Assembly: GCF_000424265.1 (NCBI RefSeq) | Contig: NZ_AUJO01000002.1 | Coordinates: forward strand, 169,289 to 233,288 | Direction of reading: 5' to 3' | Origin: Butyrivibrio sp. WCD3002 | Lineage (GTDB): Bacteria > Bacillota > Clostridia > Lachnospirales > Lachnospiraceae | Length of the DNA: 64,000 nucleotides | Shown: positions 26,904 to 35,705 of the stretch, piece by piece | Position numbering within the stretch: the first letter of the stretch is position 1 | Layout: each line of letters starts with the position of its first letter | Translations under genes and position numbers: made by a program | Notes under the pieces: model-generated | What the model was told of the DNA's origin: nothing | Database searches by the model: none | The model's input: only the letters and a program-made list of their open reading frames with translations

Positions 26904-27879
26904 CGATCATTCCACCTCCCTCTTTCAGTAAATGACATGCCGCAAATCTGCCCGGCTTGATCTCCCTGAACTGGGGAACTTCGCTTCTGCACTTGTCTGT
27001 TGCATGAGGGCAACGAGGCGCAAATCTGCATCCCGGCGGCGGATTTTTGAGTTCCGGCGGACGTCCCGGTATTCCTACCTTGGCGCTCTTATCACCAACC
27101 TTGGGAAGAGCATTTACAAGCATTGTTGTGTATGGATGAAGCGGATCCTCAAAGATTCCCTCTGTGGGGCCCAGCTCTATCATACTGCCTGAGTACATGA
27201 TACCCATGCGGTCGGTTATCTGATAATGAACACCCATATCATGGCTTACGATTACCATGGTGTTCTTAAGCTGTTTCTGCAGCTTGGTGAGCATCATGAG
27301 GATACCCCTCTGAACCACAACGTCAAGAGCTGTTGTAGGCTCATCTGCAAGAACAACATTGGGTGACATGAAGGTTGCAAGCGCGATGATAACACGCTGT
27401 CTCATACCACCTGAAAGCTGGAAGGGGAATGCCTCAAGAATATCGGGAGAAAGGCTAAGCTCCTCCAGATAATTGGCTACTCTCTTTAGAGTTTCCTCCT
27501 TGGTCTCCTTCTTCCTGTCCTCCTTGGGAATGGAATCCAAAAACTGCTTTTTAAGTCTTGTTATGGGATCCAAAACCGACTGAGCTGCCTGCGGAACATA
27601 AGCAATGTTGTTCCACCAGGTTTTCCTGATTTCGCCGGATTTAAAGGAGAACGCTTTACCATCCTTTGTTCCGGAAAGAACTATCTGTCCCTTATCTATC
27701 TCAAGAGGCCACTCAATGATGTCGTAGAGTGTCTTAAGAAGGGTAGTTTTTCCGCAGCCGGACTCACCGGCTATTCCGAATATCTCATTATCATTGATCG
27801 TGAAATTGAGATCATTTAATACATGTACGTCTCCATCGATTGTCTTGTACGTGGTAGACAGATTTTCAACTTTAATCAT
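26896..27879 (-). CDS. ABC transporter ATPase, OppD/DppD family
   Basis: The 327-aa ATPase has Walker A (GESGCGKTTLL), signature LSGGMRQRVIIALA, Walker B VVLADEPTTALD, and the C-terminal Opp/Dpp domain with PPGCRFAPRCPHATDKC. It begins 4 bases after the OppC-like permease gene with an AGGTAGGTG ribosome binding region and overlaps the OppF-like gene by 8 bases. Confidence 0.92.
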   Translation of the reverse strand: MIKVENLSTTYKTIDGDVHVLNDLNFTINDNEIFGIAGESGCGKTTLLKTLYDIIEWPLEIDKGQIVLSGTKDGKAFSFKSGEIRKTWWNNIAYVPQAAQSVLDPITRLKKQFLDSIPKEDRKKETKEETLKRVANYLEELSLSPDILEAFPFQLSGGMRQRVIIALATFMSPNVVLADEPTTALDVVVQRGILMMLTKLQKQLKNTMVIVSHDMGVHYQITDRMGIMYSGSMIELGPTEGIFEDPLHPYTTMLVNALPKVGDKSAKVGIPGRPPELKNPPPGCRFAPRCPHATDKCRSEVPQFREIKPGRFAACHLLKEGGGMIDG

Positions 27880-27883
27880 ATTT

Positions 27884-28720
27884 TCACCTACCTCTCTTCA
27901 TAGCAAGATAATCGTTATAGCCCGTGATAAGAAGGAAAAGACCTATGAACATCACGATAGTTGCCACGATAGGTGATCCAATCCAAAGCCACTGCTTATT
28001 GAATATGGCATTTCTCTCTCTTGCCCACTGAATCATGTTTCCAAGAGAAACAAGGTTTGCAGGAGAAAGACCAAGAACTGCCAGTGAAGACTCAGATGCA
28101 ATAGCGGCCAGGGTTGCATTCATAAAGTTTGAAAGTGACCATGTGAATGCAAAAGGAAGAATCTCAGTTACAACGATCTGAACCGTGCTCTCACCTGAAA
28201 ACTTAGCTGTCTGAATGAAATCTCGCTCTTTTAAGGTAAGGGCCATGGACCTGATCTGTCTGCTGGGCCATGCCCATGCGAACATAGCAAGAACAAGCGC
28301 AATCAGGAAAACCGTGGATGAACCCTTCATAAGGGATGTCATCAGGATCAGAATAGGAAGTGAAGGTATAACAACGAAGGTATCTGTTATTACCATAAGT
28401 ATTCTGTCCAGGATTCCGCCGGAGAAGCCGGAAAGGAGTCCAACGAATACACCAACCACTGTTCCTATGGTTGCAACTATAAGTCCGATTACCAGAGAGT
28501 TGTGGATAGATTCAACAAGGAGCCACAAAACATCCTGCCCCATGGAAGTGGTTCCAAGGATATGTCCTTTACAGGAACCAAGCTTTGGATCGTAGGTATT
28601 AAAGGTAAAAGGATCCGCATGGGGAATGAAATAAACCACGAAGCCGATCACTAAGAAAATTGCTGTAATTATCATTCCTGCCTTGAGAGCAAAGTTTGCA
28701 TTTTTCCATAATCTTTTCAT
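27884..28720 (-). CDS. ABC transporter permease, OppC/DppC family
   Basis: The product is 278 aa from the ATG at 28720, which has a very strong AAGGAGG site; the frame is open further upstream but that part overlaps the preceding permease gene and has no ribosome binding site. It shows the N-terminal helix and small extracellular loop of OppC proteins (GTTSMGQDVLWLLVESIHNSLVIG), then five helices with the cytoplasmic loop LKERDFIQTAKFSG. It pairs with the OppB-like permease 11 bases upstream. Confidence 0.9.
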   Translation of the reverse strand: MKRLWKNANFALKAGMIITAIFLVIGFVVYFIPHADPFTFNTYDPKLGSCKGHILGTTSMGQDVLWLLVESIHNSLVIGLIVATIGTVVGVFVGLLSGFSGGILDRILMVITDTFVVIPSLPILILMTSLMKGSSTVFLIALVLAMFAWAWPSRQIRSMALTLKERDFIQTAKFSGESTVQIVVTEILPFAFTWSLSNFMNATLAAIASESSLAVLGLSPANLVSLGNMIQWARERNAIFNKQWLWIGSPIVATIVMFIGLFLLITGYNDYLAMKRGR

Positions 28721-28731
28721 GCGACACCTCC

Positions 28732-29730
28732 TTATGAATATCTGATACGAGGGTCGATGAAGGGATAAACCAGATCGACAATCAGGGTTGCGGTTGAAAT
28801 AGCTACGATTGAAATAGTTATACAACCAAGTATCATATTGTAGTCAGACTGCAAAATAGCCTTCTGAATAAGAGTACCAACTCCGGGATATCCAAAGATG
28901 ATCTCTGTCATGATGGAACCTCCAAATACTCCGCCAAGGCTCATTGCAAGAGCTGTAACCTGAGTAAGAATGGAGTTCTTAAGAACGTATTTTGTTCCGA
29001 TAACGCCTTCGGAAAGTCCACGATAACGAGCATACAAAACGTAGTCCTCTTCTGATGTGGTTGCGGCAAGAGATTTCATGGAGATGATCCACCAGCCTGT
29101 ACCAACAAGAAGAAGTGAAAGTGCCGGTAATATGGATGATTTTATAAGGGATGCCATGAAGACGCCAAAGCCCTGGAAACTATTGATAGTTGTAGTCAGG
29201 GGGAACCATCCTAATATGTATGCAAAGAAGATCTGCAGTACCAGTGCTACGAGAAAGTAAGGAATCGGGTAAATACAGATAGCGATTCCTTCCAGAATTT
29301 TCGATGATCGTTTGTTTTTTCTAAAGCCCGCAAGAAGACCTATCATATTACCAATTATCCAGGCAAGGATTGTCGCGATCATGGACAGTCCTACCGTATA
29401 AGGAAGATATGTGGCAATAATTTTTCCTGCCGGTTCGGGGTAACTCATAAGCGAGGGACCAAAGTCAAAATGCAAAAGTCCCTTCCATAAAAATGATGTA
29501 TACTGCTCAGTCAAAGATCCTTCAAGACCAAACTGTAGTCTAAGGGATCTTCTTAATGATTCCATCTGCTGTGGATCCATTGAACCTGATCTTGCAGAAA
29601 TCTGTCCGATCATGGATTCAACAGGATCTGACGGAAACATTCTCGGTATAAAGAATATAAATGTAACGCCGATCCAAATGGTCAGCGCCCACGTCGCCAG
29701 ACGCTTTAAAAAATAAGTTCTGAATTTCAC
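28732..29730 (-). CDS. ABC transporter permease, OppB/DppB family
   Basis: The 332-aa membrane protein has the OppB N-terminal helix (WALTIWIGVTFIFFIPR), an extracellular loop with SMDPQQMESLRRSLRLQFGL and five further helices; the conserved end motif DLVYPFIDPRIRY is intact. The start is GTG (29728-29730) with GGTGG six bases upstream. A 144-base gap with two hairpins separates it from the binding protein gene. Confidence 0.9.
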   Translation of the reverse strand: MKFRTYFLKRLATWALTIWIGVTFIFFIPRMFPSDPVESMIGQISARSGSMDPQQMESLRRSLRLQFGLEGSLTEQYTSFLWKGLLHFDFGPSLMSYPEPAGKIIATYLPYTVGLSMIATILAWIIGNMIGLLAGFRKNKRSSKILEGIAICIYPIPYFLVALVLQIFFAYILGWFPLTTTINSFQGFGVFMASLIKSSILPALSLLLVGTGWWIISMKSLAATTSEEDYVLYARYRGLSEGVIGTKYVLKNSILTQVTALAMSLGGVFGGSIMTEIIFGYPGVGTLIQKAILQSDYNMILGCITISIVAISTATLIVDLVYPFIDPRIRYS

Positions 29731-29800
29731 GAAACCACCAACCTTTTTCTAGAATCAGGGATACAACCCTCCCTTGTTTACAAGCTACGTAAAGCCTGTT

Positions 29801-29822
29801 AAGAACGCACCTGCTCGTTCTT
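29801..29822 (-). other. Intercistronic RNA hairpin, second of a pair
   Basis: On the minus strand AAGAACG and CGTTCTT pair around the loop AGCAGGTG. It is followed by AACAGG, not a T-run. It may stabilise the upstream binding-protein mRNA or attenuate the permease mRNA. Confidence 0.5.
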
Positions 29823-29830
29823 ATAGATAA

Positions 29831-29860
29831 GGAAGGAGGCGCACCTGCACGCCTCCCTCC
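29831..29860 (-). terminator. Strong intercistronic hairpin after the binding-protein gene (partial terminator)
   Basis: On the minus strand an 11-bp stem (GGAGGGAGGCG with CGCCTCCTTCC, one G-U pair) closes the loop TGCAGGTG. Only a poor TTAT tail follows. Such elements commonly let the binding protein be made in excess of its permeases. Confidence 0.55.
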
Positions 29861-29874
29861 ACCATTATTAAATA

Positions 29875-31878
29875 TTACTGGGGCTGAAGCTCAGCTACGA
29901 TGTACTTGAAGCAGCTCCACCACCACCAAGGACCATTGTATGCGTTTTCAGCATTGGGATAATTGCCCCAATATGTGCTGTTCGTAGGAACGAACTTAAC
30001 GCCTGAATGGAATGAAATGAAAGGCATATCTGTGAACTGAACCTTGATGAATTCCTGAGCGAGCTCATAAGCTTCATCAGAATCAGGAGATACCTTTGCA
30101 AGCTTGTGGATAATCTCTGTTGCTTCCTTGTTGTTCCATCTTGAGCCCTGGCCTGAACCAATCTCTCCTAAAGGTACGATGAGGTCAGCATCCCAACCAT
30201 TGATCTGTGAATAGATATCCTTGGTTATGAAACCTGTCGGCCAGTAACCTGCGATGTAGAAGTTACCTGTACCACCGTTAGCATCCCATGTTGCAGAAGA
30301 CTCAGAAGAAATGTTGCAGTTGAAACCAAACTTTGTGAGCTGGTCGTATGCAGCCTGAACACCACGTCCTGCCTGTGCTTCTGTGTCTGCAAGGTATGTA
30401 AGGTTAATTGTGAAAGGTTCACCGTTAAAGTACCAGCCGTCATCCTTCTTCTCAAGACCGGCCTTGATGAAGAGCTTCTCAGCTGCTTCAGGATCATACT
30501 TGATGCATCCTACACCAAACATGTCTTCAAGATAAGCATCGTCGCCTGTGATACCAAGCTTCTCTGCCATACGGTTCTTATACTCAGAATCCCAAGGCTT
30601 GCATGTTGTGCCATCGCCAAGATCAAGTTCGAAATTCTCAAACCAGTCGAGCATGGGCTTTGCATAGAGTTCCTGGAAAGCTGATGTGTTACAGAGGATA
30701 CCGAACGGTGATGACCTTCCGGCACCATCGAAGATATTCATTGAAATCTCATCAAAGTTCATTGCAAGAGCAACGCCCCATCTGAAGTCAGCGCTGTCAT
30801 AAGGAGCACCCTGTCCCTGTGAGAAAGCGATACCCTTTGAGCAGGGATCGTCTGATGTAGCATAAGGGAATTCGTTATACCATGCGGAGATCTTATCGTT
30901 AGAACTCATCATGGATGTAAGAATTTCGGGAGTAACTTCGCAGAGGATATCAACTTCGTTCTGGATCATAGCCATCTGTCTTGTGGTATCATCACCGAGA
31001 TAGCGAACCCAAACGTATTTAGCTGCACACTGCTTACCTGTTACAACACCAACTGTGGTGTTTTCCCAATCCTCGCGGCGCTCATAAAGAACCCATTTTC
31101 CAAGAGGATCGTAGCTCTTAACTGTGTAAGGTCCGGCAACTACAGGATTCTCATCCTTGAATGTTGAAGGATCATCAACCTGAGAATAGATGTGCTCAGG
31201 AACGATTCTAAGATCATTACCCCAGATAGTAACACCCATCTTCAGTGCAAGACGAGGGAAGGATTCCTTTGTCTTGATAACTACTGTGTAGTCATCAGTT
31301 GCTTCTACAGATTCAAAGATTGAATTGTAGTAATCACTTGATGAAATACCGGGTGTGTTCATGATCATGTTAAATGTGAAGGCAACGTCCTTAGCTGTAA
31401 GGTCTTCGCCGTCTGACCATTTGATACCCTGACGGATCTTAACTGTGTGCTCTGTGAAATCTGCGTTGGATTCAGGCATGCCATCGGCAACCTCACCAAA
31501 CTGTTCACCCTTGGATGTATCCATTTCCCACATCATTGCTGACATAAGCTGATGGATACCAAATCCGGCCTGAGTACCCTGCATGTAAGTATTGAACTGT
31601 CCGGGAACGTCGGTGGGTGACTGAGTCTCAACGATAAGTGTCTCGTTTCTGGGTGTACCAACCTCTGTCATCTCACCTGTAGGAGCTGAACTCTCTGTAG
31701 TCTCAGTAGATTCAGCTGCGTCTGATGAAGTAGCATCTCCCGTTTCCTGTGTTGTCTGTGTTGTGTCGGCTGCTCCGTCTGTTCCTGTTGTAGCGGGTGC
31801 TGTGCTGCCACCGCCGCAGGCCATTAAGGAGACAGTCATCATGGATGCCATTAGAATGGAAACCAATTTCTTCCTCAT
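29875..31878 (-). CDS. Extracellular solute-binding lipoprotein, SBP_bac_5 (Opp/Dpp) family
   Basis: The product is 667 aa from ATG 31878, after AGGAGG; a GTG 12 bases upstream overlaps that site and is rejected. The signal peptide ends in lipobox SLMAC (Cys21), followed by a Thr/Ser/Ala-rich linker to about residue 70. The fold is that of family 5 binding proteins, with the signatures VKIRQGIKWSDGEDLTAKDV and a C-terminal half typical of large Opp/Dpp proteins. Such proteins bind peptides or, in several anaerobes, oligosaccharides. Because the locus also carries GH38 and GH13 glycosidases and no peptidase, sugar is more likely (inference). It is the first gene of the transporter operon. Confidence 0.9.
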   Translation of the reverse strand: MRKKLVSILMASMMTVSLMACGGGSTAPATTGTDGAADTTQTTQETGDATSSDAAESTETTESSAPTGEMTEVGTPRNETLIVETQSPTDVPGQFNTYMQGTQAGFGIHQLMSAMMWEMDTSKGEQFGEVADGMPESNADFTEHTVKIRQGIKWSDGEDLTAKDVAFTFNMIMNTPGISSSDYYNSIFESVEATDDYTVVIKTKESFPRLALKMGVTIWGNDLRIVPEHIYSQVDDPSTFKDENPVVAGPYTVKSYDPLGKWVLYERREDWENTTVGVVTGKQCAAKYVWVRYLGDDTTRQMAMIQNEVDILCEVTPEILTSMMSSNDKISAWYNEFPYATSDDPCSKGIAFSQGQGAPYDSADFRWGVALAMNFDEISMNIFDGAGRSSPFGILCNTSAFQELYAKPMLDWFENFELDLGDGTTCKPWDSEYKNRMAEKLGITGDDAYLEDMFGVGCIKYDPEAAEKLFIKAGLEKKDDGWYFNGEPFTINLTYLADTEAQAGRGVQAAYDQLTKFGFNCNISSESSATWDANGGTGNFYIAGYWPTGFITKDIYSQINGWDADLIVPLGEIGSGQGSRWNNKEATEIIHKLAKVSPDSDEAYELAQEFIKVQFTDMPFISFHSGVKFVPTNSTYWGNYPNAENAYNGPWWWWSCFKYIVAELQPQ

Positions 31879-32021
31879 ATAGAAAAACACCTCCTATTAT
31901 AAATAGTCTTTCTTATATTCCCTGCAGACATAGGACCCAAACCCCTTTTACCTTTTTATCTTTCCTCCCTCCTTTCTTTATAGGTCATATGAAAGCAGTT
32001 GAAACCTTTTTTCCGGACAAG

Positions 32022-35000
32022 TCAGCCCTTTATTCTGACTGTCTTGACTTCGAATGCCCTAAAGTTCAGAGTGAATTCGTTGCCTGTTTCTGTGATACCT
32101 TCCTGCTCTTCCTCAAGCATGTTGCAAAGAACTGCTTTTCCTTTAAGCATTGTCTTTACACAGGCTGTTGTTGCGGCTCCTGCTGCCTCATAAAGTCTCA
32201 TGATCACATCTCCGGAGCCATCCTGTGCAGGCTTAACTGTATCAATGAAAATATTCTTTTTATCTGTCTGCGCAAATGAGAAGCTTTCTGTTTTTCCATC
32301 GAAAACATAAGGCTCTACATTAAGCTCATAACCCTTTCTTACAACATCACTGTCAATGAAGCTTCCTTCCCATGCTGTAAAAGCGTAGGTGAATTTGTGA
32401 TGTCCCTTGTCGGCTCTCATTTCAGGTGATGCTGCGCCTCTAAGAAGTGTAAGTTCCAAAGAAGAACCATTCATGCTGATTCCGTACTTGCAGTCATTAA
32501 GTACTGCTACGCCGCTTCCACCATCTGTAAGGGCTGTATATCTGTGGTTGCAAACCTCAAAACGATCCTTGTCATAGGCTCTTGATCTGTGGGTAGGACG
32601 TTTTACATAACCAAACTGCATCTCGTTTATACCCTCAGTTGCATAGATCGTTGTGGGGAAGCCCACCTTGAGGAGTCTGTGAAGTTCATCCCAGTCAACC
32701 TCAGTCTCAAATCGTATACAGTCATCCTCTGCATCAAGACTGATAATCTGCTTATAGGTTGAATTGCTGATTTTTCCTGTTACCGAAAGCTTTGCGGACA
32801 GACCATCGTCTTTTATCATTTCCACCTTGATATCCGTTGCACCTTCTATTTCCTGCTCGATGTAGTTGGAATCAATATCCCATGCATCAAAGAGTCTCGG
32901 TACGTCCTTAAACAGATGGAATCTGTTCATAGGCTCCCTGGCAAATTCTTTTCCTGAAGCCTTAATAACAAAGCTTATAATCTCGCCCTTATCGTTTACT
33001 ACTGCTCTGACTTTGCTGTTTTCAAGAACGAAATCAGTACCGGTCTTTAATGCTGTAGCTTTAACCTCATCCGCTGTCTCATCGCAGGGAAGAATTGTAA
33101 CTGCGCCCATTGAAGGTATTGTTACGCGAGCTACTGTCTTGCCATCTGCCTGTTCTGTCTGAAGAACCTCGCCGTCTGCTGTTTTAGCACCCTTTGAGAA
33201 GCAGTCAGGAAGCTCAACAAGTCTTGTGGTCTCGAAGGAAAGAGTGTTAACTACTGTAACTACGCCGCTGCCATCTGCACTGCAGATTTTAGAACCGTAC
33301 TCGCGCTGCTTTTCTGCTGCCTTTTCTCTGACCTTCTCCATACGCTCATTGGATTCGATGTACATCCTTGCAATTCCGGATCCAGGAAGAATGTCATGGA
33401 ACTGATGGAGAAGTACTTCCTTCCAAAGATCGCCTGCATCTGTAAGATCGTAGCTTCCGCCCTTAAGAAGTGCGAGACTTCCGAGGAATTCCATATCTCT
33501 AAGTGCAAGCTCTGCGCGTCTGTTATTATTCTTAACCTTAGCCTGAGAGGTGTAGGTACCTCTGTGAGCTGAGAAATAAAGCTCGCCTGTGTAGGTATTT
33601 ACAGGACCGCCTTTTTTATCCATATCCTCAAAGAACTCTACAGGGCCTGCCATCTTAACCTTCGGTGCACCTTCGAGATCCTTTTCTCTAAGAGCGTACT
33701 CAACGTAATCTCTGCTGGGACCGCCGCCACCATCACCGTAGCCGTAAGGAAGAAGGAAAGCATCCAGGTCCTGAACCTGACTTCTGCCCTTCCAAACCTC
33801 ATCAAGCTGCGAAGGATCTGTTCTGTAGGTGTAGCTTGTAGGCAAGAATGCTGTTATCTTTGTTCCGTCCATTCCTTCCCAGTTGAAGTAGTGGTACGGG
33901 AAAATATCACCTTCGTTGTAGGACCAGAAAATTTTCTGGGTAACAAGATATTTAACATCGCAGCCCTTAAGTATCTGAGGAAGTGCTGCGGTATATCCAA
34001 AGGTATCAGGGAGCCAGAGAACAACACTGTCAACTCCGAACTCATCCTTGTAATACTCTTTTCCGTAAAGAAGCTGTCTTATAAGAGCTTCGCCGCTGGC
34101 CATATTTGTATCTGGCTCAACCCACATGGCGCCCTCTGCTATCCACTGACCGCCCTTGATGGCTTCCTTTATTCTCTCAAAGAGCTCAGGATAATATTTT
34201 TTACACATCTCGTATGCAGCAGGCTGACTCTGAAGATATTTGTATTCAGGGTACTGCTCGATAAGTCTTAGCTGCGCCGCAAAGGTTCTTGCAGTTTTTC
34301 TGTAGGTCTCCTGCATAGGCCAGAGCCATGCAAGATCAAGATGTGAATTACCGATCGCATAATACTCAGGCATTGTGGAGCCGTTCTTAGCTTCAAGATA
34401 AGGCTTAATAGCTTCTCTTGCCTCTTTGTAGCTTGCAATTCGTGCTTCCTTATCCTGCTCAAAATCAACTATCAGAGAAAACTGCTCAAGAGCTTTTGCT
34501 ATCTTTGCCGCTCTGAGTGATGTCTGATCTAATGTTCCGAGAAGCTGATTAAGTGTATCCACATCCATGTAAAGCTGGTATGCATCCTCGTTCCAAATAC
34601 CGAAGGTGCTTACTCCCAGCGTTCTGCGCTCACCCTCAACTGCAGGATCCTGATAGCTTCCGGGAAGAACAGGACCTGTTGCACAGCCTCCGTCCGGAGC
34701 TTCCGGAACATAATGTCCTGCGTAGGTCTCCATGAGAACATCAAATTTCTCACCAGGCTTACCGTCAGTTGTAAGAACATTGTCCTCTATATAGTGATGA
34801 GGAACCCAAACCCATTCAGCTCTATGTGTTCCAAAGCTTTTACCATTTACAAAAAGTGTACTTTCACCACCCGGTACAAGCTTCATAACTATACGCTTAC
34901 CGGCTGCGCTTTCCGGTAAAGTGATAGTTGAACGGAACCAGCAGTACTCCCAAAGATTACCCCAGGTAAATCCCGGCTCTACAGGAGAAAAGCTAAGAGA

Positions 35001-35141
35001 ATCAAGCTGATTGAAAGGCAGCTCCTCCATTGTCCTTGCCGCTTCCCACTTGAATTCTCCAATGGGCTCATAAAAATCATCTTTCAAAGTGCGCATCCAA
35101 TGATTGATTCTTCCGCGCCACTCCGAATGCATTACATTCAT
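32022..35141 (-). CDS. GH38 alpha-mannosidase
   Basis: The 1039-aa cytoplasmic enzyme starts at the ATG at 35141 preceded by GGGAGG; a longer frame lacks a site. The zinc-binding motif is H267-x-D269 in GNSHLDLAWLW, the nucleophile is D379 in LWLPDTFGY, and the further zinc/active-site histidine lies in QFHDILPGSG. The beta-sandwich domains of the family follow. It removes alpha-linked mannose from imported mannosides such as N-glycan or mannan fragments. It lies directly upstream of the Opp-type operon in the same direction without an obvious terminator (32021-31879 is AT- and purine-rich), so cotranscription is possible. No signal peptide. Confidence 0.93.
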   Translation of the reverse strand: MNVMHSEWRGRINHWMRTLKDDFYEPIGEFKWEAARTMEELPFNQLDSLSFSPVEPGFTWGNLWEYCWFRSTITLPESAAGKRIVMKLVPGGESTLFVNGKSFGTHRAEWVWVPHHYIEDNVLTTDGKPGEKFDVLMETYAGHYVPEAPDGGCATGPVLPGSYQDPAVEGERRTLGVSTFGIWNEDAYQLYMDVDTLNQLLGTLDQTSLRAAKIAKALEQFSLIVDFEQDKEARIASYKEAREAIKPYLEAKNGSTMPEYYAIGNSHLDLAWLWPMQETYRKTARTFAAQLRLIEQYPEYKYLQSQPAAYEMCKKYYPELFERIKEAIKGGQWIAEGAMWVEPDTNMASGEALIRQLLYGKEYYKDEFGVDSVVLWLPDTFGYTAALPQILKGCDVKYLVTQKIFWSYNEGDIFPYHYFNWEGMDGTKITAFLPTSYTYRTDPSQLDEVWKGRSQVQDLDAFLLPYGYGDGGGGPSRDYVEYALREKDLEGAPKVKMAGPVEFFEDMDKKGGPVNTYTGELYFSAHRGTYTSQAKVKNNNRRAELALRDMEFLGSLALLKGGSYDLTDAGDLWKEVLLHQFHDILPGSGIARMYIESNERMEKVREKAAEKQREYGSKICSADGSGVVTVVNTLSFETTRLVELPDCFSKGAKTADGEVLQTEQADGKTVARVTIPSMGAVTILPCDETADEVKATALKTGTDFVLENSKVRAVVNDKGEIISFVIKASGKEFAREPMNRFHLFKDVPRLFDAWDIDSNYIEQEIEGATDIKVEMIKDDGLSAKLSVTGKISNSTYKQIISLDAEDDCIRFETEVDWDELHRLLKVGFPTTIYATEGINEMQFGYVKRPTHRSRAYDKDRFEVCNHRYTALTDGGSGVAVLNDCKYGISMNGSSLELTLLRGAASPEMRADKGHHKFTYAFTAWEGSFIDSDVVRKGYELNVEPYVFDGKTESFSFAQTDKKNIFIDTVKPAQDGSGDVIMRLYEAAGAATTACVKTMLKGKAVLCNMLEEEQEGITETGNEFTLNFRAFEVKTVRIKG

Positions 35142-35251
35142 AATAAAACCTCCCTTTGATGTCTGTTTTTTTCTAGTCGTTGTTACTTGTGTGGAATGAT
35201 TAAGAATAGAGTCCGAGCAAAATAGAAATTGCACCCTTAACAGAAGTTAAC

Positions 35252-35270
35252 AATGTTAAAAATGTTAACA
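35252..35270. repeat. Tandem AATGTTAAN direct repeats in the GH38 upstream region
   Basis: Two 9-base copies lie back to back (35252-35260 and 35261-35270), within a GTTAAC-bounded palindromic patch (35246-35269), about 110 bases before the GH38 start. A second pair occurs at 35440-35458. The whole gene-free stretch 35142-35705 otherwise holds only AT-rich DNA and the GH30 terminator; I see no small gene or RNA in it. Confidence 0.4.
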
Positions 35271-35439
35271 TGACTCCCCCAACAAAACCTTTTCATTCCT
35301 TCCCCAGAGAGTTTATCTCCAAACCTCACAAAAACTGGCCTTAGACAACCATGTTTTTTATCAGTTTTTTTAATTATATTCTTTGCCAGAACCATGTGCA
35401 ACGCGTATTTGGTAATTTGTTACATATAATTGACTGAAA

Positions 35440-35458
35440 AATGTTAAAAAATGTTAAA
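35440..35458. repeat. Second pair of AATGTTAAA direct repeats
   Basis: Copies at 35440-35448 and 35450-35458, spaced 10 bases, one helical turn. They match the pair at 35252-35270 about 190 bases away. Candidate operator half-sites. Confidence 0.35.
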
Positions 35459-35600
35459 TTTAAACAATTATGTAAATCAACCAAATCTCGGAAGGCGCAT
35501 AAACAATACCCTTTCGGGCATTGACATATGTCCAATGTGCATTTTGCACAAAATTTCGTCAACGCTAAATCGATTAAGTTTAGTAATTATTTCGCATTAT

Positions 35601-35630
35601 AAAAAAAGTGGCGCTTATTTGCGCCACTTT
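35601..35630 (-). terminator. Rho-independent terminator after the GH30 gene
   Basis: On the minus strand AAAGTGGCGC pairs perfectly with GCGCCACTTT around AAATAA, followed by TTTTTTAT. It lies about 75 bases after the GH30 stop. Confidence 0.85.
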
Positions 35631-35705
35631 AATGTTTAATTATATTATGTTTAAATCACTGCTTTTTCGTTAATTTTTTCTAAAGTATTTTACAAATTAA
35701 TGAAC

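Noticed and set aside
28721..28825. Longer start for the OppC-like permease
   Set aside because: It would overlap the OppB-like gene by about 90 bases and lacks a ribosome binding site, whereas ATG 28720 follows AAGGAGG.
35142..35705. Small gene or RNA in the GH38-GH30 gap
   Set aside because: Only AT-rich DNA, repeats and the GH30 terminator; short frames lack start signals.
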